In this document: piece after piece, positions 54,510 to 64,000 of the stretch
Layout: each line of letters starts with the position of its first letter
How positions within the stretch are numbered: the stretch's first letter is position 1
DNA from: Nitrospira sp.
GTDB lineage: Bacteria; Nitrospirota; Nitrospiria; Nitrospirales; Nitrospiraceae
Direction of reading: 5' to 3'
Assembly (NCBI GenBank): GCA_020697375.1
Contig: JAJFBJ010000002.1
Location: forward strand, 1-64,000
Length of the DNA stretch: 64,000 nt
Program-made: the position numbers and the translations under genes
The notes under the pieces: generated by a model
Databases searched by the model: none
The model's input: the letters and a program-made list of their open reading frames with translations, nothing else
Told to the model about the DNA's origin: nothing

Positions 54510-55658
54510 ATGCGACACAACTACCTGTTCACGTCAGAGTCGGTCACCGAAGGGCATCCGGATAAAATTGCCGATCAAATCTCCGACGGAATCCTCGACG
54601 CAATCATCTCGCAAGATAAGTTTTCGCGAGTGGCGTGCGAAACTATCTTGACCACCGGCATAGCATTCGTCGCCGGCGAAATTTCTACGAAAGCCTACGT
54701 GGAAATTCCTGATATCATCCGTGAAGTCATTAAAGATGTCGGTTACACTGACGCGTCCTGGGGATTCGATTGCACCACTTGCTCAGTGCTCACATCCATA
54801 CATCAGCAGTCGGGCGATATCGCGATGGGAGTGGATTCCGGCGGAGCCGGTGATCAAGGACTCATGTTCGGTTACGCGACCAACGAGACGGCGGAGCTTA
54901 TGCCGATGCCCATCGTGCTGGCCCACCGGTTGACGAAACGTCTGGCCGAAGTACGAAAGAAAAAGCTTCTCAAGTGGGTGCGACCGGACGGCAAGTCTCA
55001 GGTGACGGTCGAATACAAAGACGGCAAACCCTTCCGCATCGACACCATCGTTGTTTCTACACAGCACAGTCCCGATGTGACCAACAAGCAAATCGAGAAA
55101 GATTTAATGGAGCAGGTCATCAGACCCGTCATGCCCAAAGGGCTGTATGATCCGACGAGCGTCAAACACCATATCAACCCGACTGGTCGGTTCGTCGTTG
55201 GCGGCCCTATGGGCGATACCGGACTCACCGGTCGCAAGATTATCGTCGATACCTATGGTGGTCACGGCAGTCACGGTGGAGGCGCCTTCTCCGGAAAGGA
55301 TCCTTCTAAGGTCGATCGCTCAGCCTCATACATGGCTCGCTATATCGCAAAAAATATCGTGGCCGCCGGCTTAGCCGCGAAATGCGAAGTGCAATTAGCC
55401 TATGCCATCGGGGTGGCGGACCCTGTCTCTGTGTTGGTCGACACCAAAGACACCGAGGAGGTGGCTCCGGAAAGCCTCGACAAGTTGGTCCGAAAGCATT
55501 TTCCGCTGACACCGCGTGGCATCATTGACCATCTGAAGCTCCGCCGGCCCATCTTCAAGAAGACTGCCGCTTATGGACATTTCGGCCGCAATGAACCGGA
55601 ATTCACATGGGAAAAGACAGATAAGGCAAAGGCATTGCGCAAGGACGCTGGCCTCTAG
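54510..55658 (+). CDS. metK: MetK, S-adenosylmethionine synthetase
   Basis: 382 residues, the normal bacterial length. It makes SAM from methionine and ATP. Signatures [18 protein letters not shown] near the N-terminus, [12 protein letters not shown], and the glycine-rich [15 protein letters not shown] are present. AGGGGGAAC stands just before the ATG. A terminator follows, then ahcY, so the genes for making SAM and recycling its product are side by side. Confidence 0.98.
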   Translation: MRHNYLFTSESVTEGHPDKIADQISDGILDAIISQDKFSRVACETILTTGIAFVAGEISTKAYVEIPDIIREVIKDVGYTDASWGFDCTTCSVLTSIHQQSGDIAMGVDSGGAGDQGLMFGYATNETAELMPMPIVLAHRLTKRLAEVRKKKLLKWVRPDGKSQVTVEYKDGKPFRIDTIVVSTQHSPDVTNKQIEKDLMEQVIRPVMPKGLYDPTSVKHHINPTGRFVVGGPMGDTGLTGRKIIVDTYGGHGSHGGGAFSGKDPSKVDRSASYMARYIAKNIVAAGLAAKCEVQLAYAIGVADPVSVLVDTKDTEEVAPESLDKLVRKHFPLTPRGIIDHLKLRRPIFKKTAAYGHFGRNEPEFTWEKTDKAKALRKDAGL

Positions 55659-55684
55659 AGTTTCACAGCGCGTCGCACCAGCCT

Positions 55685-57015
<1,331 letters not shown>

Positions 57016-57044
57016 GTCTACATCTTGCTCTAAGCAGTTCATCA

Positions 57045-57084
57045 AGCGGCCGGTCGCAAGTTCGCACCGGCCGCTTTTCTTTTT
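57045..57084 (+). terminator. Rho-independent terminator after ahcY
   Basis: AGCGGCCGGT and ACCGGCCGCT form a perfect 10-base-pair stem with an 11-base loop, followed by a T-rich tail. Confidence 0.9.
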
Positions 57085-57397
57085 CTTCTCGGGATCGTTC
57101 GACTGGCCACCCCACTCTACTCGCTGCTGCTTTCTACAGCAGAAACTCGGGGTTCGAATATCACAAGTTCATCCCTCGTCCCACTTCCATGGGGCGAATC
57201 TCGTTAGCTGTTTCATTAATGTATATCAGCCTTACCCGCCTCTTGGCTTCGTACAAAGCCCAAAGGTGCAACTTTCTGTGCGTTCCGCTTAGATCGACCC
57301 ACATTCATTGCTCAGTCTTCGATATAATCTCATTGACAGGATCATGGTCGATCAGTTGGAGAGACACCTTCTGGACAGTACCGTTTAGGTTCTTCTT
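57085..57397. other. Intergenic region, 313 bases, no gene seen
   Basis: Between the ahcY terminator and the DUF72 gene. It is less GC-rich than the genes. A TATAAT lies in GATATAATCTC near 57320, but no -35 box stands at the right distance. No RNA gene was recognised. Confidence 0.4.
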
Positions 57398-58147
57398 ATG
57401 GCTTCTATTCACATCGGACTGTCCGGCTTTTCGTATAAACCATGGCAGGGACCGAAACGCTTTTATCCATCAGAGCTCAAGCAATCCGATTTTCTGAAAC
57501 ATTACGCGACGCGATATGGCACCGTGGAATTGGACGGATTGTGGTATCGACTCCCCACCCTATCGTCAGTAACGAAGTGGATCGATCAAACACCGGATCA
57601 TTTTGTCTTCTCCGCCAAAGCCCATCGCACGATCACTCACTTGAATCGGCTGCGTCCCGAAGCGATTCCTTTCCTCCATACCATGCTGGACCATTTAGCT
57701 CCCCTTGCCGCGAAGGGGAAACTGGGTGCGATTCTTCTTCAGTTACCTCCCAATCTCAAACGGGACAATGACCGGCTCGCCGACTTCTTGCCTTCTCTCT
57801 CCCACTCTTACCGCTGGGCGATAGAATTTCGCCACAACAGCTGGAACAATTCTGAAGTGGAAGACCTCCTACGTCGCTTTCACGTCGCCTGGGCGGCGGT
57901 CGAGACAGATGATTGCCATGCGGAACATCGAGACACGGCTGATTTTTGCTATGCTCGTCTTCGGCGCAGTCAATACTCAATCAAGGACTTAGAGAAATGG
58001 GCAGAATACTTCGTAGAGGCGAGAGCGAATGGAAAGAATTGCTATGTGTATTGCAAACATGAGGATGAGGGATCGCCGTGGGTCTGGGCGGATCACCTAT
58101 TGAAAATGACGACAACCATCGCTCTACCGGGTGGAAATCATCGGTAG
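57398..58147 (+). CDS. DUF72 family protein (YecE-like)
   Basis: 249 residues with the TIM-barrel-like DUF72 pattern: HIGLSGFSYKPWQG at the start, FSAKAHRTITH, LGAILLQLPPNLK, and WAIEFRHNSW in the middle. The biochemical role of the family is not established. The ATG at 57398 has no clear ribosome binding site. The 3' end overlaps the radical SAM gene on the other strand by 24 bases. Confidence 0.9.
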   Translation: MASIHIGLSGFSYKPWQGPKRFYPSELKQSDFLKHYATRYGTVELDGLWYRLPTLSSVTKWIDQTPDHFVFSAKAHRTITHLNRLRPEAIPFLHTMLDHLAPLAAKGKLGAILLQLPPNLKRDNDRLADFLPSLSHSYRWAIEFRHNSWNNSEVEDLLRRFHVAWAAVETDDCHAEHRDTADFCYARLRRSQYSIKDLEKWAEYFVEARANGKNCYVYCKHEDEGSPWVWADHLLKMTTTIALPGGNHR

Positions 58148-59758
58148 CTCCCGCGATCCTTCGGCTTCCTGTTGAATCCGCTGACGCTCCGCTTTCGACT
58201 CTTCCAACACGCTATGCAATAGATCATCGCTGAGCTGCGTAAGTTGCGCAGCAGCATCCTTCATCTCCGCATGCTCGACCGCCCTGGACAGTACCTCAGC
58301 CTTTGTCGCGCCCTTCTTCTGTCCTAAGAACGGCTTGATGATGAGATAGGCGACATCCCGAAAAGGCATGTAGCGCAAAAAGCGCCGGAGCAATTTGAAA
58401 GTCTGAATGGGATAACGGGTGAGCTTGTAGATGAATAGCTTCCTCAATCCCTCCTGTCGTACAGTATTGATGACCGCTCCCGGCAAACAGGTGGGATCGA
58501 TCTCCGAACATTTAAAATATTTGTACCAATCCTTGGAATCTGTGACCAGACCCCGCTTGAGATATTCCTGCCACAGCGGCGTTCCCCGGTAGACACAGAG
58601 CCGGTTGAATCCGAATGTGTCCAACGGCAATTTCGAAGCGAAATCGAATGTCTTCTGCATATCTTCGATGGTTTCGTCCGGGTTGCCCACGGTGAAAAAT
58701 CCGTGAACGATTTCGATTCCGGCCTTCTTGGCATTTTTAACAGCAGTTTCGACCTCTGCAAGCGTCTGTTCCTTTTGAAGGCGATCCAGAATTTTCTGGC
58801 TGCCACTTTCGATGCCGAACATAACCGTCCGGCAATGCGCCTTGGCCATAGCAGGGAAAAGATGCTGTGCGACCGAGTCAACGCGACCCTCGATCCCCCA
58901 CTGGATGGAGAGCTTGGCATCGATCACACCATTGCAGATCGCGTCAATTCGCTTCGGCTGCAATAGAAAGTGGTCATCAACGAAATAGACGGAGCCATAT
59001 CCATTGGCTTCAAGATGGGTGAGTTCTTCAACGACGTGCTGGGCGCTCCGTGCACGCCATTTGCCTTCGTTGAAGATCGGGATATCGCAGAACACGCATG
59101 GCCACGGACATCCGCGTGATGTCTGCATGGTTGTAAATCGTTCCATCGACAAGACCGCCGGCACATCCAGGGGCATGGATTCGACAAAATCCAACTCCAG
59201 GCTTTCCCGGTCCGGGAAAGGCCACTGATCCAGATGCCGCTCCATGGTCCGATTGGGATTGTTGATGACCTGACCATCCTTCGCCCAGGTCACTCCGCCG
59301 ACATCCTGCGGATCATCGATGCGATCGAGCAAATCAAGCAGCAGTTGCTCCCCGTCTCCCCGACAGATGAAATCCACTTCCGGACATTGCAGTTTGATCA
59401 GCCCGGCGTTGAGAGTGGCAAATACCCCGCCGAACGCCAGCTTTACGTGACTATCAGTGGCCCGAATCTGACGGGCGAGGATCTTCGCATAGGGATAGCT
59501 GGTGGTGCTGAGAAAACTCATGCCAACCAGAGCCGGCTTCCGGCATTTTATTTGGTCGACAATAAATTCGTTAGGCGTCTCCGGATTGGCCTGATCGAAC
59601 ATCACGCATTCATGGCCTGCCCGCTTCAATACGGACGACAAGGACATGATGCCGATCGGCGGGAAACCCATCACTCTGATGCGCCCGTTCTTGGCACGGG
59701 TCTTTGCAGGGAGCGCGTAAAACTGGGGATCACGCACATGTATAAGAAACACGAGCAT
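58124..59758 (-). CDS. B12-binding-domain radical SAM protein, substrate unknown
   Basis: 544 residues in three parts: an N-terminal cobalamin-binding-like domain (about 1-150), a radical SAM domain (about 205-420) with the cluster motif TSRGCPWPCVFCDIP, and a C-terminal region (about 430-544) that ends in a charged helix. This is class B radical SAM architecture, which includes C-methylases and ring-forming enzymes of lipids, hopanoids (HpnP, HpnR) and tetrapyrroles (BchE). I cannot assign it to one of these. Hopanoid genes elsewhere in the window make a lipid substrate plausible. It is monocistronic. Confidence 0.85.
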   Translation of the reverse strand: MLVFLIHVRDPQFYALPAKTRAKNGRIRVMGFPPIGIMSLSSVLKRAGHECVMFDQANPETPNEFIVDQIKCRKPALVGMSFLSTTSYPYAKILARQIRATDSHVKLAFGGVFATLNAGLIKLQCPEVDFICRGDGEQLLLDLLDRIDDPQDVGGVTWAKDGQVINNPNRTMERHLDQWPFPDRESLELDFVESMPLDVPAVLSMERFTTMQTSRGCPWPCVFCDIPIFNEGKWRARSAQHVVEELTHLEANGYGSVYFVDDHFLLQPKRIDAICNGVIDAKLSIQWGIEGRVDSVAQHLFPAMAKAHCRTVMFGIESGSQKILDRLQKEQTLAEVETAVKNAKKAGIEIVHGFFTVGNPDETIEDMQKTFDFASKLPLDTFGFNRLCVYRGTPLWQEYLKRGLVTDSKDWYKYFKCSEIDPTCLPGAVINTVRQEGLRKLFIYKLTRYPIQTFKLLRRFLRYMPFRDVAYLIIKPFLGQKKGATKAEVLSRAVEHAEMKDAAAQLTQLSDDLLHSVLEESKAERQRIQQEAEGSRELPMISTR

Positions 59759-60187
59759 AGTGGCGTCCTTTCATGCGGACAATAACCGGGAATCTTCTAA
59801 ATCCCACTGCATCTCCCGGAGAGGGCGATCCTAACTCGGGTTATTGGCAAACAGACCAAACATCTACAATTGCTTACAGTAACACGTCCTAGGCGGCGAG
59901 GGGAAAAGGAAAGATTCAGGCACACCTGGCTGTTGGTGGTACACAAGATGCATTTTCAAGCAGGTCACGGTCTTTCGAGGTCCAATTGGGATTTCGTCAC
60001 TTCGCTCTTTGGTGCGCATCAGCCATAGGGTAAGCACAGCGAAAATAGCGGCAGGATGGCATCGTGATTCGGTCTGGCCTCCGTTGCTACTGCAGAAGCG
60101 GCGGCCTGTGTCGCGCGTAGCCTGCCGTGGCGACGAAGTATGGCGGTTCCATTAAGCTGGAGTTGTCTACTGGTCGCCTCCTACACG
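59759..60187. other. Intergenic region, 429 bases, no gene seen
   Basis: Between the radical SAM gene start and the sucD terminator. No convincing frame, RNA gene or insertion remnant was found. The promoter of the radical SAM gene should lie near 59760-59850 on the minus strand. Confidence 0.4.
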
Positions 60188-60232
60188 CAAAAATACAAAG
60201 AGGGCGTCGGTTGGGATCCGACGCCCTCTTTG
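60188..60232 (-). terminator. Rho-independent terminator after sucD
   Basis: CAAAGAGGGCGTCGG and CCGACGCCCTCTTTG form a 15-base-pair stem with a 7-base loop. On the minus strand it is followed by TATTTTTG. It is well placed 18 bases after the sucD stop. Confidence 0.93.
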
Positions 60233-60249
60233 TGAAACAATGTTTGCTA

Positions 60250-61122
60250 TCAGCGCCCGAGGGCCGCCTTGACGGCATGACCGATTTCCGCTGGATTCTG
60301 GACGACGCGAACTCCAGCCGATTCGAGCGCCTTCATCTTTTCAGTCGCGGTGCCTTTGCCACCAGAAATGATCGCACCAGCGTGGCCCATACGGCGTCCG
60401 GGAGGCGCGGTAATGCCGGCGATAAAACTTATGACCGGTTTTTTGACATGCTGTTTGATATATTCAGCGGCCTTTTCTTCAGCATCGCCGCCGATTTCCC
60501 CGATCATGACGATGGCTTGCGTTTCAGAATCTTTTTCGAATAGCGGCAAGACATCGACGAAGCCGGTGCCGTTGACCGGATCGCCGCCGATGCCTACACA
60601 GGTCGTTTCTCCGAGTCCCAGCGTCGAGAGTTGGTGCACCGCTTCATACGTCAAGGTGCCGCTGCGTGACACGACTCCGACGACGCCGCGCTTGTGAATA
60701 AAGCCCGGCATGATGCCGATCTTGGCTTCATCGACCGTAATGACACCGGGACAGTTTGGTCCGATCAACCGCACGTCGCGGCCGTGAAGCGCGCGCTTGA
60801 CCTTCACCATGTCGTTGACCGGAATGCCTTCGGTGATGCAAATGATCAATTTGACCCCGGCATCTGCTGCTTCAAGGATGGCATCGGCGGCAAATGGAGG
60901 CGGCACGAAGATGAGTGAGGTATCACAATCCGTTTTCTTGACGGCCTCACACACCGTATTGAATACGGGAATACCTTCCACTTCCTGTCCAGCCTTGCCA
61001 GGAGTGACCCCGGCGACCATCTTGGTGCCATACGCTTTGCACTGCGTCGCATGGAATGAGCCTTCCTTGCCCGTAATCCCCTGTACCACCACCCGTGTGT
61101 TCTTATTGACGAGAATGCTCAT
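60250..61122 (-). CDS. sucD: SucD, succinyl-CoA synthetase alpha subunit
   Basis: 290 residues, normal length. It carries the CoA-binding Rossmann domain ([15 protein letters not shown]), [11 protein letters not shown], and the phosphorylated active-site histidine in [17 protein letters not shown] near residue 245. It acts with SucC to interconvert succinyl-CoA and succinate with NTP formation, in the TCA cycle or its reverse. It ends at a strong terminator. Unusually it is separated from sucC by 585 bases. Confidence 0.97.
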   Translation of the reverse strand: MSILVNKNTRVVVQGITGKEGSFHATQCKAYGTKMVAGVTPGKAGQEVEGIPVFNTVCEAVKKTDCDTSLIFVPPPFAADAILEAADAGVKLIICITEGIPVNDMVKVKRALHGRDVRLIGPNCPGVITVDEAKIGIMPGFIHKRGVVGVVSRSGTLTYEAVHQLSTLGLGETTCVGIGGDPVNGTGFVDVLPLFEKDSETQAIVMIGEIGGDAEEKAAEYIKQHVKKPVISFIAGITAPPGRRMGHAGAIISGGKGTATEKMKALESAGVRVVQNPAEIGHAVKAALGR

Positions 61123-61125
61123 CTC

Positions 61126-61437
61126 TCAGTCGCCTTTCATAGTAGGTGACATTTCAAATATGACTCGTTGAATTAAGCCACCGTGACCAGAACTGCGCCG
61201 CGACGATATCCCGGATAAAGTTTCCCCCGGGTACTCTGGCGGATTAGTCTTGTACCAAAACGAACCAGCACAACGCTTCCACAGCAGCGGCGAGAAGCCC
61301 CGTAAGTGCACGTTCTCCAACCAGTATGCAACCTGATTACTTAAGTTGTACTCTTGCAGTAACTTGCAATCCTTCGAGAACCAACTCCATCCTTTGTATA
61401 GAGGTCTGGGTGGAAGAATGCCTTTCGTTAACCGCAT
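61126..61437 (-). CDS. Possible small protein of 103 residues, unknown
   Basis: An open frame with AAGGGG five bases before its ATG, ending three bases before the sucD start (TGAGATG). It encodes a Trp/Tyr-rich sequence (LYKGWSWFSKDCK, CAGSFWYKTNPPEYPGE) without a signal peptide. Third codon positions are poorer in GC than in neighbours, so it may be an insertion remnant or a chance frame. No family is recognised. I report it because position and ribosome binding site fit a gene coupled to sucD. Confidence 0.22.
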   Translation of the reverse strand: MRLTKGILPPRPLYKGWSWFSKDCKLLQEYNLSNQVAYWLENVHLRGFSPLLWKRCAGSFWYKTNPPEYPGETLSGISSRRSSGHGGLIQRVIFEMSPTMKGD

Positions 61438-61601
61438 ACAACCCCTTACTGGTCAAGGCTTCGTTCCGGACATCTCAATAAACGCCAGGGGCTACTACGG
61501 GATAGCTGGATCTGCCGTCGCGACATACGCGTAGGCTCGGTCACTGCATTTGCCGAACAGCTGCGGCGCGCGTCGCGCACCGGCGAGGACTGTCTGAAGT
61601 T

Positions 61602-61624
61602 CCGTCGAGCGAAGCTCGAGACGG
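61602..61624. repeat. REP-like palindrome in the sucC-sucD spacer
   Basis: TCGAGC and GCTCGA are inverted around a three-base loop, with CCG/CGG outer pairs (CCGTCGAGCGAAGCTCGAGA plus three bases). It resembles repetitive extragenic palindromes; other copies would have to be found in the genome to confirm that. Confidence 0.35.
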
Positions 61625-61707
61625 ACCGAGTTCCGCAGCCGGGCAGCTGAGAGGCGTAGTGCGGTCGAGCCGGAGCGTCGAAGCCGTGCAGATCCGGCCA
61701 TCCCATC

Positions 61708-62886
61708 TCATGCCGCCTTCGCAGTCATTTTTACAATCTTCTGCGCCGCTTCCCACAAATCATCGGCTACGTCCAGCTTCAGCTCTGAGCGCTGAAGGAG
61801 CAAACGACCTTCTTCCGCGTTCGTTCCTTGCAGGCGGACTACCAGAGGAACAGTAATTTTCACTTCTTTGGCCGCTTCGATCACACCCTGCGCGATCCGT
61901 TCGCAACGGACAATCCCGCCGAAAATATTGATGAAGATTCCTTTGACGTTTGGATCTTTCAACAAAATGCGAAATCCGGCTGCCACAGTTTCCTTCGTTG
62001 CTCCACCGCCGACGTCGAGGAAGTTCGCCGGTTCGCTGCCTGCCAGTTTGATGACATCCATGGTGGCCATGGCGAGGCCGGCGCCGTTCACCATGCAACC
62101 GATGTTGCCGTCGAGCTTTACGTAGTTCAGATTATTTGCCGTGGCTTCGATTTCAAGTGGATCTTCCTCATTGAGATCACGCATCTTCTGCACGTCGTCA
62201 TGCTTGAAAAGACCGTTGTCGTCGAAGGACACCTTGCCGTCCAACGCAACCAGCGTCTTTTCCTTCGTGATAATCAGCGGATTAATTTCGACCAGTGCGG
62301 CATGCTTCTCCATAAAGAGCCGATAGAGATTGCCGAGCATCTGCACGAACGGATTGATGACGGCCGGTTCCATATTCTGAAGCCCTAACGCGAAAGCCAC
62401 ATTGCGCCCATTGTGACCTTGGAATCCGGCGGCTGGGTCGATCGCTTCCTTGATGATCTTTTCTGGCGTCTTCTCTGCCACCTCTTCGATTTCCATTCCT
62501 CCTTCAGTACTGGCAATAAACGTAGGCCAGCCGCTGTCGCGATCCACCAGAATGCTCAAATAGAGTTCCTTGGCGATGTTCGCACCCTCCTCAAGAAGCA
62601 GCCGATGGACTTTTCGTCCTTTGGGTCCGGTCTGGTGGGTGATCAAGGTCTTGCCGATCAACTCCTTGGCGAGGCCGGCCACAGCAGCCTTGTCCTTTGT
62701 GATCTTGACCCCACCGGCTTTTCCACGACCACCGGCGTGGATCTGGGCCTTGATAACGAAGACAGGCGTATTCAACTGAGCCGCCCACTCAGTCGCTCCT
62801 TCGGCAGAGGTGATTTCTTTCCCTCGCGGTACCGGCACGCCGAACTGCGCAAACAACGACTTCGCCTGAAACTCATGAACGTTCAT
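61708..62886 (-). CDS. sucC: SucC, succinyl-CoA synthetase beta subunit
   Basis: 392 residues with the ATP-grasp domain at the N-terminus (VPRGKEITSAEGATEWA, KAQIHAGGRGKAGGVK) and the CoA-ligase domain at the C-terminus (ANFLDVGGGATKETV, INIFGGIVRCERIAQGV). It works with SucD. GAGGT lies before the ATG at 62886. The flavoprotein gene ends 85 bases upstream on the same strand, so the three genes form a dicarboxylate segment of the TCA or reductive TCA cycle. Confidence 0.97.
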   Translation of the reverse strand: MNVHEFQAKSLFAQFGVPVPRGKEITSAEGATEWAAQLNTPVFVIKAQIHAGGRGKAGGVKITKDKAAVAGLAKELIGKTLITHQTGPKGRKVHRLLLEEGANIAKELYLSILVDRDSGWPTFIASTEGGMEIEEVAEKTPEKIIKEAIDPAAGFQGHNGRNVAFALGLQNMEPAVINPFVQMLGNLYRLFMEKHAALVEINPLIITKEKTLVALDGKVSFDDNGLFKHDDVQKMRDLNEEDPLEIEATANNLNYVKLDGNIGCMVNGAGLAMATMDVIKLAGSEPANFLDVGGGATKETVAAGFRILLKDPNVKGIFINIFGGIVRCERIAQGVIEAAKEVKITVPLVVRLQGTNAEEGRLLLQRSELKLDVADDLWEAAQKIVKMTAKAA

Positions 62887-62971
62887 CGTTACCTCTAGAA
62901 GCTAATGGCTGATGGCATAGGGTGAATGGTACATGACTGACGGCAGGGTTGTCTCGTCTGACCATCAGCCG

Positions 62972-64000
62972 TCAGGTAGTGACCATGCGTTCCGATTCTT
63001 TTCTCGTGTAGGCTGGAAGCACCATCGGAGAAACCACTCCGCTGAGACTCCCATGTAGCCTGGCCTCGGCGCGGAAACGGGTGAGATGCTGCAAGGTGAG
63101 CTTTCCTTGCGTCATTGACTGCGCGCGGGAAGCCGCAGTGAGACCCGAGCGCTTGCCGAACACCATCAGGTCGAGCAGCGAATTTCCCATCAAACGATTA
63201 CGCCCATGCAATCCGCCGGACGCTTCACCGGAGACGAATAGGTTTTTCACTTCGGTTTCCGAGTTCGTATCGATCTTCACTCCGCCGTTTTGATAATGCA
63301 GAGTCGGATAGATCAGGACCGGATCCTTGCTGATGTCGATTCCAAACCGCTCGAACTGCAGCATCATGGCCGGGAAATGCTTCTCGACCGTACCAGGCCC
63401 ATGTTCGGCATCCAGTAGCGGGGTATCGAGCCAGACCCCAACTCGACCAGACATCGTACGAATACCGCGACCTTCTTCGCATTCGCGAATGATCGAGGAG
63501 GACACCACATCTCGCGTATCCAGCTCATTGACGAATCGTTCGCCCTTGGCGTTCACCAATTGACCGCCCTCAGATCGAATGCCTTCAGTTACCAAGGCTC
63601 CGATCAATTGCTCAGGATAGACTGCGCCGGAGGGATGGTATTGGAACGTATCGACATGGGCCAGCTTCGCTCCGATTCGGTAAGAAAGGCAAAGCCCATC
63701 GCCGGTGGCCCCATAGTGGTTGCTGGTTGGGAACCCTTGAATATGCAGCCGGCCGATGCCCCCCGTGGCGAGGATCACGGATTTGGCCGCCACCACCACC
63801 AAGCGGTGATTGTCCATATCTTTGAAAATCGCACCGGTGCAATGACCCTGGTCATCGCTGAGCAATTCCACCGCGGCACAGAATTCGAGCAGTTGGATCT
63901 TTTGATTGAGCACCTCATCCTTGAGCACACGCATGATCTCCAGACCGGTATAGTCGGAACAGGTCAGGAGTCGAGGTTTGGAGCTACCGCCCCCCTTCTT
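62972..64000 (-). CDS. Fumarate reductase/succinate dehydrogenase flavoprotein subunit (5' end outside window)
   Basis: The last 342 residues are visible; the frame stays open to base 64000. The capping domain and active site match the SdhA/FrdA family: DTFQYHPSGA with the catalytic His, LVTEGIRSEGG, RDVV with the catalytic Arg, and LHYQNGGVKI with a second His. The FAD-binding block is GEASGGLHGRNRLMGNSLLDLMVFG. After this block only about 65 residues remain, so the usual C-terminal helical domain is missing or much reduced. I therefore did not choose between sdhA and frdA. It may belong to a reductive TCA cycle or a TfrA-like branch. Confidence 0.88.
   Translation of the reverse strand, partial: KKGGGSSKPRLLTCSDYTGLEIMRVLKDEVLNQKIQLLEFCAAVELLSDDQGHCTGAIFKDMDNHRLVVVAAKSVILATGGIGRLHIQGFPTSNHYGATGDGLCLSYRIGAKLAHVDTFQYHPSGAVYPEQLIGALVTEGIRSEGGQLVNAKGERFVNELDTRDVVSSSIIRECEEGRGIRTMSGRVGVWLDTPLLDAEHGPGTVEKHFPAMMLQFERFGIDISKDPVLIYPTLHYQNGGVKIDTNSETEVKNLFVSGEASGGLHGRNRLMGNSLLDLMVFGKRSGLTAASRAQSMTQGKLTLQHLTRFRAEARLHGSLSGVVSPMVLPAYTRKESERMVTT

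Larger units (their letters stand above)
61123..61707. other. Long spacer between sucC and sucD, 585 bases
   Basis: In most genomes sucC and sucD are adjacent. Here the spacer has two parts: a GC-rich, REP-like part next to sucC (about 61500-61707) and a less GC-rich part next to sucD (about 61123-61440) that contains a possible 103-codon gene. No transposase or terminal repeats were recognised. Confidence 0.5.

Noticed and set aside
61446..61756. Three overlapping minus-strand frames in the sucC-sucD spacer
   Set aside because: They overlap each other in different frames, are Arg/Ser-rich as expected of GC-rich non-coding DNA, and lack ribosome binding sites.

Overview
The window reads as chromosomal DNA of a Gram-negative, high-GC bacterium that makes hopanoids, most likely a Nitrospira-type member of the Nitrospirota. 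The reasons are the combination of a succinate dehydrogenase/fumarate reductase flavoprotein next to sucC/sucD (TCA or reductive TCA), System II cytochrome c maturation (ResB/CcsA/ResA/CcdA), squalene-hopene cyclase with HpnG and HpnH, MEP-pathway isoprenoid genes, and an Mla lipid-transport operon. This placement is an inference from gene content and style; no rRNA lies in the window. Genes are dense, mostly on the minus strand, and there is no insertion sequence, prophage or CRISPR array.

Layout. 1-764: the start of hpnH, cut by the window edge. 883-20754: one long minus-strand exopolysaccharide cluster of the Wzx/Wzy type. From promoter-proximal to distal it carries a flippase, an SGNH hydrolase, a GT4 glycosyltransferase, a Wzy-like polymerase, a GT2 fused to a sugar-1-phosphate transferase, a DegT aminotransferase, E1-alpha and E1-beta thiamine-diphosphate subunits, a second DegT aminotransferase, a methyltransferase, a CapD/PglF-type dehydratase, a Wzi-like outer-membrane protein, a five-SLBB export protein and a Wzz-like chain-length protein. 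20917-24802 (plus strand): a tandemly duplicated putative outer-membrane protein, a small beta-barrel protein and a lipoprotein. 25252-25327: tRNA-Cys. 25430-28634: ispG and dxs. 28819-36922: a minus-strand run shc-hpnG-mlaE-mlaF-mlaD-mlaC-BamA-like barrel-DUF3187 protein. 37054-41886: smc and ispH.

42060-46269: phoB-phoR, convergent with pit and its DUF47 accessory gene. 46294-49621: fabH, a bamD-like lipoprotein gene and a geranylgeranyl-reductase-family gene. 49742-54111: the System II cytochrome c maturation operon. 54510-57015: metK and ahcY, the SAM cycle. 57398-59758: a DUF72 gene and a B12-binding radical SAM gene. 60250-64000: sucD, sucC and the end of a fumarate reductase/succinate dehydrogenase flavoprotein gene, with an unusual 585-base spacer between sucD and sucC.

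How it fits together. Much of the window serves the cell envelope. Dxs, IspG and IspH feed isoprenoid precursors to squalene-hopene cyclase, HpnH and HpnG build the hopanoid side chain, and a lipid-transport operon directly downstream may move the product. The first 21 kb makes and exports a surface glycan whose sugar set probably includes an unusual residue: a lone E1-alpha/E1-beta pair sits between two paralogous sugar aminotransferases, with no E2 or E3 gene nearby. The leading candidates for something undescribed are this TPP-dependent sugar module, the duplicated outer-membrane protein, and the hopanoid/Mla/BamA-like operon.
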